The notes under the pieces: generated by a model
The model's input: only the letters and a program-made list of their open reading frames with translations
Told to the model about the DNA's origin: nothing
Databases searched by the model: none
Origin: Lachnospiraceae bacterium
GTDB taxonomy: Bacteria; Bacillota; Clostridia; Lachnospirales; Lachnospiraceae
Assembly (NCBI GenBank): GCA_024691145.1
Contig: JAILNW010000256.1
Location: 1 to 7,435, forward strand
Direction: 5' to 3'
Length of the DNA: 7,435 nucleotides
Shown here: piece after piece, positions 6,103 through 7,435 of the stretch
Numbering within the stretch: position 1 is the first letter of the stretch
Layout: the number at the start of each line of letters is the position of its first letter
Made by a program: the position numbers and the translations under genes

Positions 6103-6633
6103 ATGGGGTTTAGAAAATTTGTAACAAACATGAAAATCAAAAAGTGGAAAAAAGCAGGACTTGTTGTGGGGAAGAGTTTTCAGCTTGAGAAGGGAAGTTC
6201 AGTTGATCCTTCATTTCCATGGTTAGTAACAATAGGTGATCATGTAACACTTGCACCTAATGTTCAGGTATTAAGCCATGATGGCAGTACAAAGAATCAG
6301 TTAGGATATACAAGAATAGGTCTTGTAAAGATTGGCAATAATGTTTTTGTTGGTACAAACTCAGTTATTCTTCCTAATGTAACTATTGGAGATAATGTAG
6401 TAGTGGCAGCAGGAAGTATTGTAAGCAGGGACGTTCCAGATAATTGTGTAGTTGCAGGCTCTCCTGCAAAGGTTATAAGAACTATTGATTCATTTACTGA
6501 GAAGAATAAGGCTATTATGGATAGTAGCGTTAAGTATGATTTTTCATATACTAAGTATGGTAATGTTACAAAGAAAAAGAAAAAAGAAATGATTGAAAAG
6601 TTAAGTGAAGTTGGAATTGGCTTCATAGAATAA
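6103..6633 (+). CDS. Hexapeptide-repeat (LbH) O-acetyltransferase
   Basis: A 176-residue left-handed beta-helix acyltransferase of the WbbJ/NodL/maltose-acetyltransferase type. Repeats of the [IV]-G-x-x pattern run through VTIGDHVTLAPNVQV, RIGLVKIGNNVFVG and VTIGDNVVVAAGSIV (about residues 42-107). They are followed by the family's closing motif VPDNCVVAGSPAKVIR (111-126). His59 in LSHDG is the likely catalytic base. Such enzymes move acetyl from acetyl-CoA to a sugar hydroxyl, often on exopolysaccharide, capsule or lipid-linked sugars, and work as cytoplasmic trimers. The C-terminal 50 residues are helical and Lys-rich and I do not recognise them. The ribosome site AAGGAGAT (6089-6096) overlaps the stop of the upstream GH5 gene, and the gap is 12 bases, so the two are almost certainly one operon. 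This points to an acetylated surface glucan as a shared substrate, which is inference. The serine O-acetyltransferase alternative is unlikely because the N-terminal helical domain is missing. Confidence 0.9.
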   Translation: MGFRKFVTNMKIKKWKKAGLVVGKSFQLEKGSSVDPSFPWLVTIGDHVTLAPNVQVLSHDGSTKNQLGYTRIGLVKIGNNVFVGTNSVILPNVTIGDNVVVAAGSIVSRDVPDNCVVAGSPAKVIRTIDSFTEKNKAIMDSSVKYDFSYTKYGNVTKKKKKEMIEKLSEVGIGFIE

Positions 6634-6638
6634 AAAAG

Positions 6639-6667
6639 AATCCACAAGTCATTATGGCTTGTGGATT
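6639..6667. terminator. Bidirectional rho-independent terminator
   Basis: AATCCACAAG (6639-6648) pairs with CTTGTGGATT (6658-6667), a perfect 10-bp stem with a 9-base loop. On the plus strand TTTTC and an AT-rich tail follow. On the minus strand CTTTTTTATTC follows. It sits between convergent genes ending at 6633 and 6681, so it can end transcripts from both sides. Confidence 0.88.
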
Positions 6668-6680
6668 TTCTATATAATAA

Positions 6681-7435
6681 TTATTTTTTTATAGCCTTTA
6701 ATATAGAAGTCATAAATGGAACATGGAAAAGAAAATTCTTTACCTTGAAACTAAATGCAGGTTTTGCAATCTTTTTGTATTTCTTATATTCTGTTATATA
6801 ATACTTTTTCTCAAGTTTCTGAAAAGCGTACACAAGTCTCATAATATAGCTTTCAACCATAGCATCTGTAATATACTTCTGCTTTGAATTCTCAGACATA
6901 TCAACTATACGCTTAAGTGTTTCAACTTTATTCTCTTCAAATCCTGAAAAAAGCTTAACCATAGTATTAAAATCCTTAGGATGTGAAACGGAGTTATCAC
7001 GTACAAGATATCTCATAAGTGGTTCAGGAATATAACCAACTTTGTACTTGTAAGCAACAGGAAGTATAACCTGAAGGTTCTGTCCGTATGGTGAAACGTA
7101 TATATCTTTATCAATAAGTGTGTCAAAAAGATTCTCTGCCCTTAGCATATATGATGAAGGCCAGTTATGTGTTTTTCCGAAAAGATAGTCTTCAAAATAG
7201 TTTTTGCTATGTGCCCCTTCGTCCTTTACAAATAATCTGCTTGTATCATTAAGATTAGATGGTGTTACGAAATATCCATTACACTGGACCATGCCACATT
7301 CAGGATGATCCTTAAGATAATTCACCATAGTACTGTATGAGTGAGGATAAAGAAAATCATCAACATCGTATAGTACAATAAATTCACCCTGGCACACCTT
7401 TAATGCATTATTAATGGCCCCTGCTGCACCCTGGT
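6681..7435 (-). CDS. Family 2 glycosyltransferase (5' end outside window)
   Basis: The frame is open from the stop at 6681-6683 to the right edge, so at least 250 residues are visible and the N-terminus (roughly 80 residues of the GT-A fold) is missing. At the edge the sequence reads QGAAGAINNALKVCQGEF, then IVLYDVDDFLYPHS. This is the typical GT2 stretch ending in the DxD-like acidic motif (DVDD) that binds the metal and nucleotide-sugar. The GTG codon at 7395-7397 is internal, since the conserved region continues upstream. Further on, SPYGQNLQVILPVAYKYKVGYIPEPLMRYLVRDNSVSH matches the acceptor-side end of GT2 domains. The last about 70 residues are helical and basic, ending in a weakly hydrophobic FLFHVPFMTSILKAIKK, perhaps a membrane-surface helix. 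It is convergent with the GH5-acetyltransferase operon. The likely role is adding a sugar to a cell-surface polysaccharide or glycolipid; donor and acceptor cannot be told. Confidence 0.88.
   Translation of the reverse strand, partial: QGAAGAINNALKVCQGEFIVLYDVDDFLYPHSYSTMVNYLKDHPECGMVQCNGYFVTPSNLNDTSRLFVKDEGAHSKNYFEDYLFGKTHNWPSSYMLRAENLFDTLIDKDIYVSPYGQNLQVILPVAYKYKVGYIPEPLMRYLVRDNSVSHPKDFNTMVKLFSGFEENKVETLKRIVDMSENSKQKYITDAMVESYIMRLVYAFQKLEKKYYITEYKKYKKIAKPAFSFKVKNFLFHVPFMTSILKAIKK

Noticed and set aside
6297..6647. Minus-strand open frame opposite the acetyltransferase
   Set aside because: It lies opposite a well-supported acetyltransferase, overlaps the terminator and has no recognisable protein features.
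7395..7397. GTG as the start of the right-hand glycosyltransferase
   Set aside because: The frame stays open to the edge and the upstream residues (QGAAGAINNALK) belong to the conserved GT2 motif, so the gene is simply cut by the window.

Overview
The window looks like part of a low-GC Gram-positive chromosome, most likely a gut- or rumen-type Clostridia such as a Lachnospiraceae member. This rests on AT-rich coding DNA, Shine-Dalgarno-led genes with sigma-A-type promoters, an SdpR/SdpI pair, and two N-terminally membrane-anchored GH5 enzymes with long acidic linkers. No rRNA, tRNA or marker gene is present, so the taxonomic guess is inference.

Left end (1-893, minus strand): a two-gene operon with a TTG-started ArsR/SdpR-type repressor followed 5 bases later by an SdpI-type six-helix membrane immunity protein, which runs off the left edge. 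The divergent intergenic region (894-1104) holds a clear minus-strand promoter flanked by two nearly identical 22-bp palindromes. One palindrome covers the predicted start of the sdpRI transcript. The other lies between the -35 boxes of the sdpRI promoter and the divergent cellulase promoter.

Centre (1105-6090, plus strand): two paralogous GH5 proteins of 750 and about 725 residues. Each has a cytoplasmic N-terminus, one transmembrane anchor, a highly acidic linker outside the membrane and a GH5 barrel split by a beta-sandwich insert between barrel strands 6 and 7. The first also has a cytoplasmic tail of eight hexapeptide GMP repeats. They are separated by about 555 bases containing a strong promoter, hairpins, short repeats and possible traces of decayed coding sequence.

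Right end (6103-7435): a hexapeptide-repeat (left-handed beta-helix) O-acetyltransferase, closely coupled to the second GH5 gene, then a bidirectional terminator, then a convergent family 2 glycosyltransferase cut by the right edge.

Taken together, surface-tethered glucan hydrolases, an acetyltransferase and a glycosyltransferase suggest a region concerned with making, trimming or decorating a cell-surface polysaccharide rather than secreting free cellulases for nutrition. That reading is inference. The least ordinary signals are the palindrome shared between the immunity operon and the cellulase promoter, the inserted and apparently permuted beta-sandwich in both GH5 barrels, and the cytoplasmic repeat tail on an exported hydrolase.
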